Shown: positions 13,999 through 22,144 of the stretch, in pieces
Layout: each line of letters opens with the position of its first letter
Position numbering within the stretch: the first letter of the stretch is position 1
Source: Paenibacillus caui
Lineage (GTDB): Bacteria; Bacillota; Bacilli; Paenibacillales; Paenibacillaceae
NCBI RefSeq assembly: GCF_019904135.1
Contig: NZ_JAIOGQ010000037.1
Location: 1 to 37,946, forward strand
Reading direction: 5' to 3'
DNA: 37,946 nucleotides
Program-made: the position numbers and the translations under genes
The notes under the pieces: model-generated
Told to the model about the DNA's origin: nothing
Databases searched by the model: none
The model's input: only the letters and a program-made list of their open reading frames with translations

Positions 13999-15510
13999 AT
14001 GAGAATGCGAGTAAAAGGTGTATTATGGGTAGTCCTTGTTGGATTAATATTTTCTTTTGGATCGAAAGAAGCCTTTGCATCTGGTGAATTAGGCCGTCCT
14101 CAGTATCATATTACTCCTGAGGTAGAGTGGATGAACGACGTACAGAGACCTTTATACATCAACGGTCAACACCATCTGTACTATCTTTATAACAAGGATT
14201 ATTCATGGGGTGGAAATGGCACAGAGTGGGCTCATGCGGTGTCTACGGATTTAGTTCACTGGGAGAGAAAACCAGTAGCTATTGAAAAATATAAAACTCC
14301 GCATGGAGACCCTTGGACGGGTAGTACGGTTATTGATGAAAATAACACAGCAGGATTTGGTAATAATGCAGTGATTGCGTTAGTAACGATGCCCTTTGAA
14401 GGACAATCTACACACCTTTGGTATAGTACAGATGGCGGAAATTCCTTTCAACATTATGGTATCGTCCAGCATAACCCGACAGGAAGTGCCGATTATAGAG
14501 ATCCAAAAATTATTTGGCATGAACAAACAAAAAAGTGGGTCATGCTATTAGCAGAAAGAGATAAAGTAGGGTTTTATACATCTTCTAACTTAAAAGACTG
14601 GGAGTATGCTTCTTCTTTTGTTAGAAAGGATATTGGAATTATTGAATGTCCTGATCTTTTTCAATTGAACGTAGATGAAAATAGCGGCAATAAAAAATGG
14701 GTCTTGATGATCGGAGGTAATGGGTTTAATTATGGTGTGACAACTGGTTCCAGTTACTTGGTAGGCGACTTTGATGGAAGGGAGTTTCACGCTGAAACTC
14801 GTGTCAAATGGCTGGAACAGGGCGCAGACTCCTATACAGGGGTTACTTGGGATGCTCCGTATACAAATGGGAACTACAGGTACTTTATTTCGTGGATGAA
14901 TAATTGGAATTACGCAGGTAAGCTCCCGTGGGATACCTTTAATGGAAATACGAGTATTGTAAGAGAAATCCGGTTAACAACAACAACAGACGGATTAAAG
15001 CTGGTCCAAAAACCTGTATGGGGTCTCCTGGACAATTTCCCTACTATAATGGATGTAAGAGGCAAAACTATCTATACTGGTCAAGAGAATATGTTCGAAG
15101 ATTTTCATGGACTTTCTTACTCTATTGAGGCAAAAATAGATGTCGCGGATTTAACGGAAGGAAAGTTCGGGTTTTCTCTTAGAGATGGGGGTGGGCAGCA
15201 TACAGATCTGACCTATGATAAATCAATAAATGAATTTGCGTTTAATAGGGAAAATTCAAGGATAAAGATTGATGTTCCGGAGTTTAAGAGACCTCAAAAA
15301 GTGATCGTAAAACCGAAAGAGGGAAAAATCAAGTTAGATATATTAGTAGACAGGAATGCCGTCGAAATATTTATCAATGACGGAGAATACGTGCTGAGTA
15401 ATTTATTATTAAATGATATGTCTTCAGATGGATTGAGACTATGGACGGATGGGCATGTGCATTTAGAGTACCTAATATTAAGGGATGCTAATAAATCTAC
15501 AATTAAGTAA
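13999..15510 (+). CDS. Secreted GH32 fructan hydrolase (LevB-like)
   Basis: The 503-residue protein is a glycoside hydrolase family 32 enzyme. The nucleophile is D47 in EWMNDVQRP, the transition-state Asp is D168 in RDPK, and the acid/base is E216 in IECPD. The ND(P/V)QRP form, instead of NDPNG, and the segment HHLYYLYNKDY resemble B. subtilis levanase LevB, an endo-levanase. A signal peptide (hydrophobic residues 8-20, likely cut after AFA at 27) sends it outside. The C-terminal beta-sandwich covers about 355-503. The ATG at 13999 is preferred over a GTG at 13990, which is too close to AGAGGA. The gene is clearly more A+T-rich than its neighbours, uses a different codon set, and has no sucrose or levan genes nearby, which points to acquisition. 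A strong terminator follows. Confidence 0.88.
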   Translation: MRMRVKGVLWVVLVGLIFSFGSKEAFASGELGRPQYHITPEVEWMNDVQRPLYINGQHHLYYLYNKDYSWGGNGTEWAHAVSTDLVHWERKPVAIEKYKTPHGDPWTGSTVIDENNTAGFGNNAVIALVTMPFEGQSTHLWYSTDGGNSFQHYGIVQHNPTGSADYRDPKIIWHEQTKKWVMLLAERDKVGFYTSSNLKDWEYASSFVRKDIGIIECPDLFQLNVDENSGNKKWVLMIGGNGFNYGVTTGSSYLVGDFDGREFHAETRVKWLEQGADSYTGVTWDAPYTNGNYRYFISWMNNWNYAGKLPWDTFNGNTSIVREIRLTTTTDGLKLVQKPVWGLLDNFPTIMDVRGKTIYTGQENMFEDFHGLSYSIEAKIDVADLTEGKFGFSLRDGGGQHTDLTYDKSINEFAFNRENSRIKIDVPEFKRPQKVIVKPKEGKIKLDILVDRNAVEIFINDGEYVLSNLLLNDMSSDGLRLWTDGHVHLEYLILRDANKSTIK

Positions 15511-15558
15511 CAAAAAGAAGGGGCAGCTCCTTTACCTCTATTTTTAGCTTTCAATTTG

Positions 15559-15609
15559 AAAAAAAAGGTCGAGCAAGGGATTAGATTTGTTCCCTTGTTC
15601 GACCTTTTT
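15559..15609. terminator. Strong bidirectional terminator
   Basis: A long stem, AAAAAGGTCGAGCAAGGGA (15562-15580) with TCCCTTGTTCGACCTTTTT (15591-15609), has a single G-T pair and is flanked by A and T runs. It lies between the convergent GH32 and cobA genes and can serve both. Confidence 0.85.
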
Positions 15610-15667
15610 GCTTCATGGTTGCCCACTTCATAGTTCTGACTGCGGTAATGGCGAAGCCGCTGGCCAT

Positions 15668-16435
15668 CTAGCCCGTTTGCCTTGCAAGCTCGGCTTCAAG
15701 CTGCAGCAGCGCTTCGCGTACCTTAACGACTTCGCCGACAATAATCAGCGCAGGATTGCTTGCATTCATCGCCGTTGCTATTTTTTCAATATTGTCCAGA
15801 TTGCCGGTAATGATCCGCTGCCGGCTGGTTGTGCCCCTCTCGATAATGGCTACAGGCGTATCCGCCGCTTTGCCGTGCTGCAGCAGGGCGGCCCGGATCG
15901 AGTCAAGCTGCCCGATCCCCATATACACTACAATGGTATCGACGGCACCGGCCAGCAGATCCCAGCGAACCGGCTGGTCCTGCTGCTGGCAGCGGCTCCC
16001 GGTCACGATGGCGCAGGAGCCCGAGATCCCCCGGTGTGTAAGGGGAATGGCGGCAGAAGCAGCCGCTCCCATGGCTGAAGTAACCCCGGGGACGATCTCA
16101 TAGGGGATGCCGGCGGCAGCCATCGCCAGCGCTTCCTCGCCTCCCCGTCCAAACACAAAGGGGTCCCCGCCTTTCAATCTGACGACATGATGTCCGGCTG
16201 ACGCGTATTCGATCATCAGCCGCTGTATCTGCTCCTGAGGCATGGCATGCTCTCGGGGAGCTTTACCGCAATACACCTTTGCCGCCCCGGGCTTCGCATA
16301 ATCAAGCAGCTCCGGACTTACCAGCCTGTCGTACAACAGAATATCCCCGGACTGAATCCGGCGCAGCGCCTTAAGCGTGATGAGTTCCGGGTCGCCGGGG
16401 CCTGCCCCGATAATGGATACGCGCCCGCTTCTCAT
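15668..16435 (-). CDS. cobA: Uroporphyrinogen-III C-methyltransferase
   Basis: The 255-residue enzyme uses S-adenosylmethionine to convert uroporphyrinogen III to precorrin-2, the first step to siroheme. Signatures are GAGPGDPELITLKA (residues 10-23), the motif VVRLKGGDPFVFGRGGEE (84-101), EIVPGVTSAMGAAA, and PLTHRG. Its length is that of a stand-alone methyltransferase, without the oxidase/ferrochelatase half of CysG. The ATG overlaps the nirC stop as ATGA, and GGAGGAG precedes it. As the last gene of the nitrite reductase operon it supplies the siroheme prosthetic group of NirB; dehydrogenase and chelatase must come from elsewhere. It corresponds in role to B. subtilis NasF. Confidence 0.9.
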   Translation of the reverse strand: MRSGRVSIIGAGPGDPELITLKALRRIQSGDILLYDRLVSPELLDYAKPGAAKVYCGKAPREHAMPQEQIQRLMIEYASAGHHVVRLKGGDPFVFGRGGEEALAMAAAGIPYEIVPGVTSAMGAAASAAIPLTHRGISGSCAIVTGSRCQQQDQPVRWDLLAGAVDTIVVYMGIGQLDSIRAALLQHGKAADTPVAIIERGTTSRQRIITGNLDNIEKIATAMNASNPALIIVGEVVKVREALLQLEAELARQTG

Positions 16436-17292
16436 CGGTTCTCCTCCGGAACCGCCAGGCCCAATCCTGCCGGCTTCGCGCCCTCGTCGGCCACAGGGGT
16501 CCGTTTCAGAAGGCGGCGCTGGGACGCGTAGAACAGGATACCGGTAAACAATGCACCTCCGATGAAGTTGCCGATCAGCACAGGCAGCTGGTTCCAAAGC
16601 CACCAGTCCCCGAAGCTTACGTTCGCCCCGAGCATCATACCGGCGGGTATCACAAACATATTGACAACCGCATGCTCGAAGCCTTGACCGAAAAAGGTGA
16701 TGATCGGCAGCGACATCGCGATAATTTTGCCGAGTGTCGATTTGGAGGTCATGGCCATCACAACGCCCAGGGTGACCATCCAGTTGCAAAGGATCGCCTT
16801 GACGAACACAAGCCAAACCCCATCCGCCCCGAGGCCCTTGTAACTCAGGGTCTTCGCTTCGCTCGCCGTGATTAAGCTTTTGACAAGCGGGCTGCTCATG
16901 TCGGTTCCCATTTTGGTGAGCACGAGCCCGTCCAGTACGGCATAAGCGATGCAGCCGATCAAATGGCCGGCGATGACCCAGACATAGTTGTTCAGCATGC
17001 GGGACAACGTGGTCTTCTTCTCCAAAACCGCCAGAGGAATCAAGGCAAAGCTTCCAGTCACAAGCTCAAGACCAAGCAGTACGATCATGATAAACCCGAC
17101 GGGAAAAAGAATGGCGCCCGCGATTGGAACCTGGGTCTGTGCGGCGGCCGTGAAGGCGAGCGTTGTCGCACAAGCCAGAATCGCCCCGGCCAATGTTCCG
17201 CGAATCAGCAGCTGCGCATTGGACAGTTCCGCCTTGGTCTTGCCGGAGCTGATCATCGTATCTAAAACTTCTTTCGGATTTACATAGTCCAT
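16432..17292 (-). CDS. nirC: Formate/nitrite transporter family channel, probably nitrite
   Basis: The 286-residue membrane protein has six hydrophobic segments and the FNT motifs: LLGLELVTGSFALIPLA in the first half-repeat and FGQGFEHAVVNMFVIPAGM in the second, where FEHAVVNM is the family signature. FNT proteins are pentameric channels for formate, nitrite or related ions. The position between nirD and cobA makes nitrite the likely substrate, either for uptake into assimilation or for export to avoid toxicity. AGGAGGAATAGAAG precedes the ATG. Confidence 0.88.
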   Translation of the reverse strand: MDYVNPKEVLDTMISSGKTKAELSNAQLLIRGTLAGAILACATTLAFTAAAQTQVPIAGAILFPVGFIMIVLLGLELVTGSFALIPLAVLEKKTTLSRMLNNYVWVIAGHLIGCIAYAVLDGLVLTKMGTDMSSPLVKSLITASEAKTLSYKGLGADGVWLVFVKAILCNWMVTLGVVMAMTSKSTLGKIIAMSLPIITFFGQGFEHAVVNMFVIPAGMMLGANVSFGDWWLWNQLPVLIGNFIGGALFTGILFYASQRRLLKRTPVADEGAKPAGLGLAVPEENR

Positions 17293-17330
17293 CTTCTATT
17301 CCTCCTTTTTCATAGGCAAGAAAGCAAGAA

Positions 17331-17657
17331 TCACGCACTCTGCAATGTCAGATATATCAATCCTTTATCCTGATCAACCTCGATTGGAAAAGTAGTCACG
17401 CAGCCGCTATCCGGGTCCAGCACCGCGCCGCTGTTAAGATCAATACGCCAATCATGCAGCGGGCAATGGACGGCAGTGCCGCATACCATTCCTTCCGACA
17501 GTACGCCGCCTTTATGCGGGCATTTGTTCTCCATCGCCACAATTTTTCCGTTGGACAAACGGAACAGCGCGATTTCCATATCGTTCACCCGAATCGTTCG
17601 TGAACCCTTTGGATCAATATCCGCCAAAGCACCTACCAGCATTTTTTTCGTCTCCAT
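17331..17657 (-). CDS. nirD: Nitrite reductase (NADH) small subunit, Rieske-type
   Basis: The 108-residue protein is a Rieske-fold subunit. The [2Fe-2S] ligands are C46 and H48 in CPHKGG and C65 and H68 in CPLHDW. Many NirD proteins have lost these residues, so their presence places this one in the cluster-binding group. It partners NirB in reduction of nitrite to ammonia in the cytoplasm. It starts 20 bases after nirB, with AAGGGGG before its ATG. Confidence 0.9.
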   Translation of the reverse strand: METKKMLVGALADIDPKGSRTIRVNDMEIALFRLSNGKIVAMENKCPHKGGVLSEGMVCGTAVHCPLHDWRIDLNSGAVLDPDSGCVTTFPIEVDQDKGLIYLTLQSA

Positions 17658-17677
17658 CGCTATCCCCCTTCGTTTGT

Positions 17678-20110
17678 TTAATGATTGGTTTCAACCTTGG
17701 TTAATGGCTCGAAGTTTTTACGCAGTTCCTGCTCCCTTATAATCTGCTTCCAAGGATCGGTGGTCTTTGAGAGCGTCGCCTGAATTCTGGACTGCAAGGC
17801 AAGACGCTCCTCTTTGCTCTCCAGCGCTTTCTTGATGCTGGCCAGCCCGACTCTCTCCACCCAGGTAGACGTCCGTTCATTCCAGTTCGCGTTTTCGCGG
17901 TAATATTGAAGGAAAGCGGCAGCCCACTCCACCACCTCATCCTCTGTTTTCACGACGCAGAGCAGGTCGGTTGCCCGGACGTGGACACCGCCATTGCCGC
18001 CGATATGCAGCTCCCAGCCGCCGTCGATCGCAACGACGCCGAAATCCTTGATGGTGGCTTCCGCACAGTTGCGGGGGCACCCGGAGACCGCCAGCTTGAC
18101 CTTGGAAGGTGTGTTCAAACGTTCAAATTCTTTTTCCAGCCGGATCCCCATCGCAATCGAGTCCTGGGTGCCAAAGCGGCAGAATGTATTGCCGACACAG
18201 GTCTTGACGGTCCGCAGCGTTTTGCCGTAAGCATGTCCGGAAGGCATACCCAGCGCTTCCCAGATTTTAGGCAGATTCTCCTTCTTGATGCCGAGCAGAT
18301 CCAGTCTTTGGCCGCCGGTGAATTTAACGAGGGGAACCTCGAACTGCTCCGCTACCTCGGCGATCTTTTTCAATTCGGTCGGAGACGTAACGCCGCCGTA
18401 TATGCGGGGCACTACGGAAAAGGTTCCGTCCTTCTGGATATTCGCATGGAACCGCTCATTCGTAATTCGGGATTCCTTTTCATCGACGTATTCATCCGGC
18501 CACAGCATGCCCAAATAATAATTCAGCGCCGGCCGGCATTTGGTGCAGCCCTCTTCGGTGCCCCACTCCAGAACGTTCATCACCTCTTTGACCGTCATCA
18601 GCCGCATTCGTTTGATTTCGGCGACGATCTCGTCGCGGGAAAGCGGCGTACAGCCGCAGATGCCTTCCTTCACAGGGACGGCTGCTTCGCCGGCATAAAT
18701 CTGCAAAAGCCCTTCGACAAGCGGCTTGCAGCCGCCGCAGGACGCGGACGCTTTTGTGCAAGCCTTGATTTGCCCGACGCTTGTGCAGTCCTGCTCCTGA
18801 ATCGCTTGAACAATCGTTCCCTTGGAGACGCCGTTGCAGCCGCAGATGATCTCATCAGCAGCGAGCCCTTCCAGCCGGCTGTTTCCGGAACCCGAAGCCA
18901 GCGCTTCTTGTGGGATGCCGAGAAGCAGTTCTTTCTCCCTGCCTTCGATCGTCTCGCCATTTTTGATTACGGAGAACAGCTCCGCCCCGTCATTTGTATC
19001 CCCGAACAGAACGGCTCCCACAAGCTTGTTGTCCTGGATTACCAGCTTCTTATAAACCCCGTCAACCTCATCCTGGTATTTCAACACCCGGGTTCCCTCT
19101 TGCTCCGCAAATGCACCGGCTGAAAATACATCGACTCCCGATACCTTCAGCTTGGTGGAGGTGACCGAACCAGAGTACCCTTCGGTCTGCACGCCCGCCA
19201 GCCTTTTAGCGAGGACGGCCCCCTGCTCATAGAGCGGCGCGACAAGGCCGTAGGCAATCCCCCGGTGCTCCGCGCACTCCCCAAGCGCATAAATGCCGGG
19301 GATATTTGTTTCCATATAATCGTTCACCACAATACCGCGATTGACTTTAATCCCTGCAGTTTGCGCCAGCTCCACATTCGGCTTGATGCCCACCGCCATT
19401 ACAACCAAATCTGCATCAATCCGCTCGCCGCCTGCAAACAGCAGGCTTTTCACGCGCTTCTTGCCAATAATGGCTTCCGACTGCCGCGACAGCAGGAATT
19501 TCATGCCTTGACTTTCCAATTCCTTCTGCAGCATGCGGGATGCCGTTTCATCCAGCTGCCGTTCCATAAGATAGGGGTTAATATGGACCACCGATACATC
19601 CATTCCGAGGTTCAGAAGTCCCCGCGCCGCTTCAAGTCCCAGCAAGCCTCCGCCGATCACCACCGCCTTTTTATAAGCTTTTGACGTTTCGATCATCATC
19701 TCGCAATCCTGAATATTGCGGAAGGCGATAACGCCTTCTTTATCTGCTCCGGGCAGCGGCAGCATGAAAGGATTTGATCCCGTGGCCAGTACAAGCTCAT
19801 CATATTCCGCCTCTACCCCTTGATTCGAGACAACCTTTTGCCTTACCGAATCAATCCGGGTAACGGTATGCCCCATATGAAGCGTAATATTATGCTCTTT
19901 ATACCAGTCGGTATCGTTCAGTACGATTTCGTCTAGGCCGGCACCGCCGGCGAGCACGGAGGACAGCATAATGCGATTGTAGTTTGGATAAGGCTCGGCT
20001 CCGAAAATCGTAATCTCATACTGCTCCGGTGCCAGCTTGAGCAAATGCTCAAGCATGCGCAGCCCGGCCATGCCATTGCCGACAAGCACCAATTTTTTCC
20101 TTAAATGCAT
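17678..20110 (-). CDS. nirB: Nitrite reductase (NADH) large subunit
   Basis: The 810-residue subunit reduces nitrite to ammonia with NADH. In order: an FAD/NAD(P) reductase domain, residues 1-300 (VGNGMAGLRML at 10-20, VVIGGGLLGLEAARG at 150-164); a linker domain to 405; a first BFD-type [2Fe-2S] site with C423, C425, C458, C461; a second CxC...CxxC set, C485, C487, C522, C525; then the nitrite/sulfite reductase domains with siroheme-[4Fe-4S] ligands C638, C644, C678 and C682 (TCVGNTFC and SGCPRNC). All ligands are present. The start at 20110 has AAGGAGAG ten bases upstream; an upstream in-frame ATG falls inside the leader RNA. It heads nirB-nirD-nirC-cobA and is probably controlled by ANTAR-dependent antitermination in its leader. 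Confidence 0.93.
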   Translation of the reverse strand: MHLRKKLVLVGNGMAGLRMLEHLLKLAPEQYEITIFGAEPYPNYNRIMLSSVLAGGAGLDEIVLNDTDWYKEHNITLHMGHTVTRIDSVRQKVVSNQGVEAEYDELVLATGSNPFMLPLPGADKEGVIAFRNIQDCEMMIETSKAYKKAVVIGGGLLGLEAARGLLNLGMDVSVVHINPYLMERQLDETASRMLQKELESQGMKFLLSRQSEAIIGKKRVKSLLFAGGERIDADLVVMAVGIKPNVELAQTAGIKVNRGIVVNDYMETNIPGIYALGECAEHRGIAYGLVAPLYEQGAVLAKRLAGVQTEGYSGSVTSTKLKVSGVDVFSAGAFAEQEGTRVLKYQDEVDGVYKKLVIQDNKLVGAVLFGDTNDGAELFSVIKNGETIEGREKELLLGIPQEALASGSGNSRLEGLAADEIICGCNGVSKGTIVQAIQEQDCTSVGQIKACTKASASCGGCKPLVEGLLQIYAGEAAVPVKEGICGCTPLSRDEIVAEIKRMRLMTVKEVMNVLEWGTEEGCTKCRPALNYYLGMLWPDEYVDEKESRITNERFHANIQKDGTFSVVPRIYGGVTSPTELKKIAEVAEQFEVPLVKFTGGQRLDLLGIKKENLPKIWEALGMPSGHAYGKTLRTVKTCVGNTFCRFGTQDSIAMGIRLEKEFERLNTPSKVKLAVSGCPRNCAEATIKDFGVVAIDGGWELHIGGNGGVHVRATDLLCVVKTEDEVVEWAAAFLQYYRENANWNERTSTWVERVGLASIKKALESKEERLALQSRIQATLSKTTDPWKQIIREQELRKNFEPLTKVETNH

Positions 20111-20142
20111 CCATTTCACTCTCCTTCGTCTCTTAAAAACAT

Positions 20143-20237
20143 AAAAAGCCTGCTCCACCCCGCAGGAAAGCATAGTGCTCCCATCAGAGTAAAACAGGCT
20201 TCGTTGCCCATGTATACGAATACGCCATTGTATTCGT
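20143..20237 (-). promoter_or_regulatory. ANTAR-type antitermination leader of the nir operon
   Basis: Three structures follow in the leader RNA (minus strand). P1 (20216-20237): stem ACGAAUAC/GUAUUCGU, hexaloop AAUGGC. P2 (20194-20211), after a four-base linker: stem AUGGGC/GCCUGU, hexaloop AACGAA. Both loops have A at position 1 and G at position 4, the defining features of ANTAR RNA targets. The 3' strand of P2 overlaps the 5' arm of a terminator whose core is AAGCCUG (20195-20201) with CAGGCUU (20146-20152), extended by G-U pairs and followed by a U run. P2 and the terminator exclude each other. Binding of the divergently encoded ANTAR protein to P1-P2 should allow transcription into nirB. 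Confidence 0.85.
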
Positions 20238-20261
20238 GCAAATGATTAAATTTATAAAACG

Positions 20262-20301
20262 AATATACACTCTCTCCATTCAGACGTCAATAATTGTGAC
20301 A
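20262..20301 (-). promoter_or_regulatory. nir operon promoter with GlnR/TnrA-like box
   Basis: TTGACG (20285-20290) and TATATT (20262-20267) on the minus strand are 17 bases apart, which puts the transcript start near 20255. Overlapping the -35 box is TGTCACAATTATTGACG (20285-20301). It matches the GlnR/TnrA consensus TGTNA-N7-TNACA at every fixed position but the last. The overlap suggests that nitrogen status also governs this promoter. Confidence 0.6.
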
Positions 20302-20329
20302 TATAAAAATTTTTTATTTAATTTTTTTC

Positions 20330-20357
20330 TGGACAGCCGTCTTTCGTGTTATATAAT
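20330..20357 (+). promoter_or_regulatory. Promoter of the ANTAR regulator gene
   Basis: TGGACA at 20330-20335 and TATAAT at 20352-20357 are separated by 16 bases. The ATG follows about 32 bases after the -10 element, behind AAAGGAG. The GlnR/TnrA-like box at 20285-20301 lies upstream of this promoter as well. Confidence 0.6.
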
Positions 20358-20388
20358 GTTACATATTAAACTAAAGGAGTTCCGGATT

Positions 20389-20991
20389 ATGCACTCCCTA
20401 TTAGTAATCAAGAGCAATTTGTCCCACTTCGAAAAAACAATGGCAGACTATCCGGAATCGTCTTCTCCGGAGTCTGTACTGATCGCCAGCGGTTATCAGG
20501 TCACAGTTGCGGCTACGAAAGAAGAGGCTTTGCTTCAACTGGCAAATGCCGACGCTTCTGTTCTTGTTGTTCCGATTTCGGATTATCCTATTTGGAGAAA
20601 AGAGCTTTTGATGCGAAAGGCTGCTCCGGTGCTTTGGTGGTGCTGCGATGAAACAGCAAATTTGTCCGCCGCCGCGTGCGAGGACGATTTTATTGCTGAC
20701 GGTATTCTCTCCCCATCAATGCTCACACTCGACATTCATTGGGTTCTACATTTTAGCGCGAGGCAATTCTTTGCACAGCAGCAATGGCAAAAAGAGCGGG
20801 AACAGTTGCTTTCCCGTATTGAGGAGCGAAAATGGATCGACATGGCCAAGGGAATCCTCTCCAAAATGAGAAACATTTCCGAGTCTGAAGCCTACGATGC
20901 TTTACGCAAGCAGGCCATGAATGAACGAAAACGCATGGTGGATGTGGCCACTTCCATCGTCAAGGCCTATCAGCTCCTGCATAAACCATAA
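20389..20991 (+). CDS. ANTAR-domain RNA-binding antiterminator (NasT-like)
   Basis: The 200-residue protein ends in an ANTAR domain, about residues 140-196: RIEERKWIDMAKGILSKMRN, SESEAYDALRKQAMNERKRM, then VDVATSIVKAYQLL. ANTAR domains bind paired hexaloop hairpins and prevent termination. The N-terminal 120 residues look like a degenerate receiver: the acidic pocket is replaced (LLVIKSN instead of a DD pair), and the usual phospho-acceptor position reads VVPISDY. It is therefore unlikely to be switched by ordinary phosphorylation. A WWCCDE segment near residue 85 is unusual. The ATG has AAAGGAG upstream. It is divergent from nirB, whose leader has matching hairpins, and shares a transcript with the TrpD-like gene 18 bases downstream. 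Confidence 0.88.
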   Translation: MHSLLVIKSNLSHFEKTMADYPESSSPESVLIASGYQVTVAATKEEALLQLANADASVLVVPISDYPIWRKELLMRKAAPVLWWCCDETANLSAAACEDDFIADGILSPSMLTLDIHWVLHFSARQFFAQQQWQKEREQLLSRIEERKWIDMAKGILSKMRNISESEAYDALRKQAMNERKRMVDVATSIVKAYQLLHKP

Positions 20992-21009
20992 AGAGGAGGA
21001 AGCTCATCC

Positions 21010-22101
21010 ATGATCGATTATTTGAAAGAAGTCGCAAGGGGCAAGCGCGGTGCCCGTGATCTGAGCTATGATGATGCTTGGCAAGCTGCTGAATCCATCC
21101 TGAATTCGGCCGCAACTCCGGCGCAAATCGGCGCATTTCTCGCAGCAGAAAGAATCAAGCTTGAGTCCATTGATGAACTGGAGGCGTTTGTCCGTGTATG
21201 CCGCGGATTCGCGCGGCGCGAGCAGCTCTTTCCGGAAAATCTCGACTGCGCCGGCCCTTACGACGGACGGAAATCGTCCTTCATCGCTACCTTCCCGACC
21301 GCTTTTCTGCTATCTGCTGCCGGACTTCCCGTTACGCTGCACGGATGTGCCCCGCTGCCGCCCAAATGGGGCATTACTCTCCATGATATTCTGACAGCAG
21401 CGGGTATCGACATAAGCGGCCTGTCACCGGACAAATTCATATTGGCCGCCCGTGAAAGCGGTGTTCTCTACGTCAACTCGGAGCAGTGGAGTCCAAAGCT
21501 TGGCTCCCTCCGTCCCATTCGCGAGGAACTAGGCATGCGCACGATCTTCAATACCGTCGAAAAATTGGTTGATTACGGGCATTCGCCATTTATCGTTTAC
21601 GGCATCTATCATAATACGGTATTTGACCGCATCTCGCGGTTGATGATCAAGCTTGGCTATCGGAAAGCCTTGATTGTTCAGGGACAGGAGGGATCGGAGG
21701 ACTTGTTCATCGACCGTCCAACACGCATTTACATCGTTGAAAACGGAGAACCGTCCATGAGCGTGATTGACCCGGAAATCATCGGTCTGGATACGCCTGT
21801 CCCCGATGTGGAATGGACCCCTGCTCTGCAATTGTCGACCGCTGAAGAAGTGCTCCACGGAGCCGGTCATCTGGCATTCTATCATCAAACGCTGCTCAAC
21901 GGCGCAGTAAGATTGAAGCTTGCCGGACGGGTCGGATCGGTGGAGGAAGGACTTTACACTTGTAAAAATCTGCTTGATAGCGGAGCGGCCATGAAAAAAT
22001 ATAACGAATGGAAGAAATCCCTGCTGACGCTCGCAAAGCCAGCTTCTGGGATAGACAGTAAAACAGCAGACCGGAATGGCGCATGCCGAGTTCAATTATA
22101 A
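21010..22101 (+). CDS. Anthranilate phosphoribosyltransferase-like protein (TrpD2/YbiB type)
   Basis: The 363-residue protein has the nucleoside phosphorylase / TrpD fold: an N-terminal helical domain (DAWQAAESILNSAATPAQIGAFLAAERIKLES), then an alpha/beta domain. The TrpD motifs are altered. GTGGD is replaced by AGPYDGRKSSF and the KHGN motif by LHGCAPLPPKWG, while VYGIYHNTVFDRIS and ALIVQGQEGSEDL hold the places of later motifs. It resembles the YbiB/TrpD2 branch, which is not a tryptophan biosynthetic enzyme. No other trp biosynthesis gene is near. It follows the ANTAR gene in one operon, AGAGGAGG before the ATG, so a role in nitrogen regulation or cofactor supply is suggested but not proved. 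Confidence 0.75.
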   Translation: MIDYLKEVARGKRGARDLSYDDAWQAAESILNSAATPAQIGAFLAAERIKLESIDELEAFVRVCRGFARREQLFPENLDCAGPYDGRKSSFIATFPTAFLLSAAGLPVTLHGCAPLPPKWGITLHDILTAAGIDISGLSPDKFILAARESGVLYVNSEQWSPKLGSLRPIREELGMRTIFNTVEKLVDYGHSPFIVYGIYHNTVFDRISRLMIKLGYRKALIVQGQEGSEDLFIDRPTRIYIVENGEPSMSVIDPEIIGLDTPVPDVEWTPALQLSTAEEVLHGAGHLAFYHQTLLNGAVRLKLAGRVGSVEEGLYTCKNLLDSGAAMKKYNEWKKSLLTLAKPASGIDSKTADRNGACRVQL

Positions 22102-22108
22102 CTGATGA

Positions 22109-22138
22109 TTGACCGAGCAGCCTTCGCTGTTGTAAAAT
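22109..22138 (+). promoter_or_regulatory. Promoter of the trpS T-box transcript
   Basis: TTGACC at 22109-22114 and TAAAAT at 22133-22138 are 18 bases apart. Transcription would start near 22145, about 20 bases before the first helix of the T-box RNA. Confidence 0.55.
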
Positions 22139-22144
22139 TATCCA

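Noticed and set aside
17906..19123. 405-codon plus-strand frame opposite nirB
   Set aside because: Shadow of nirB: the sense frame carries all Fe-S and siroheme ligands, while this frame has no recognisable domain.
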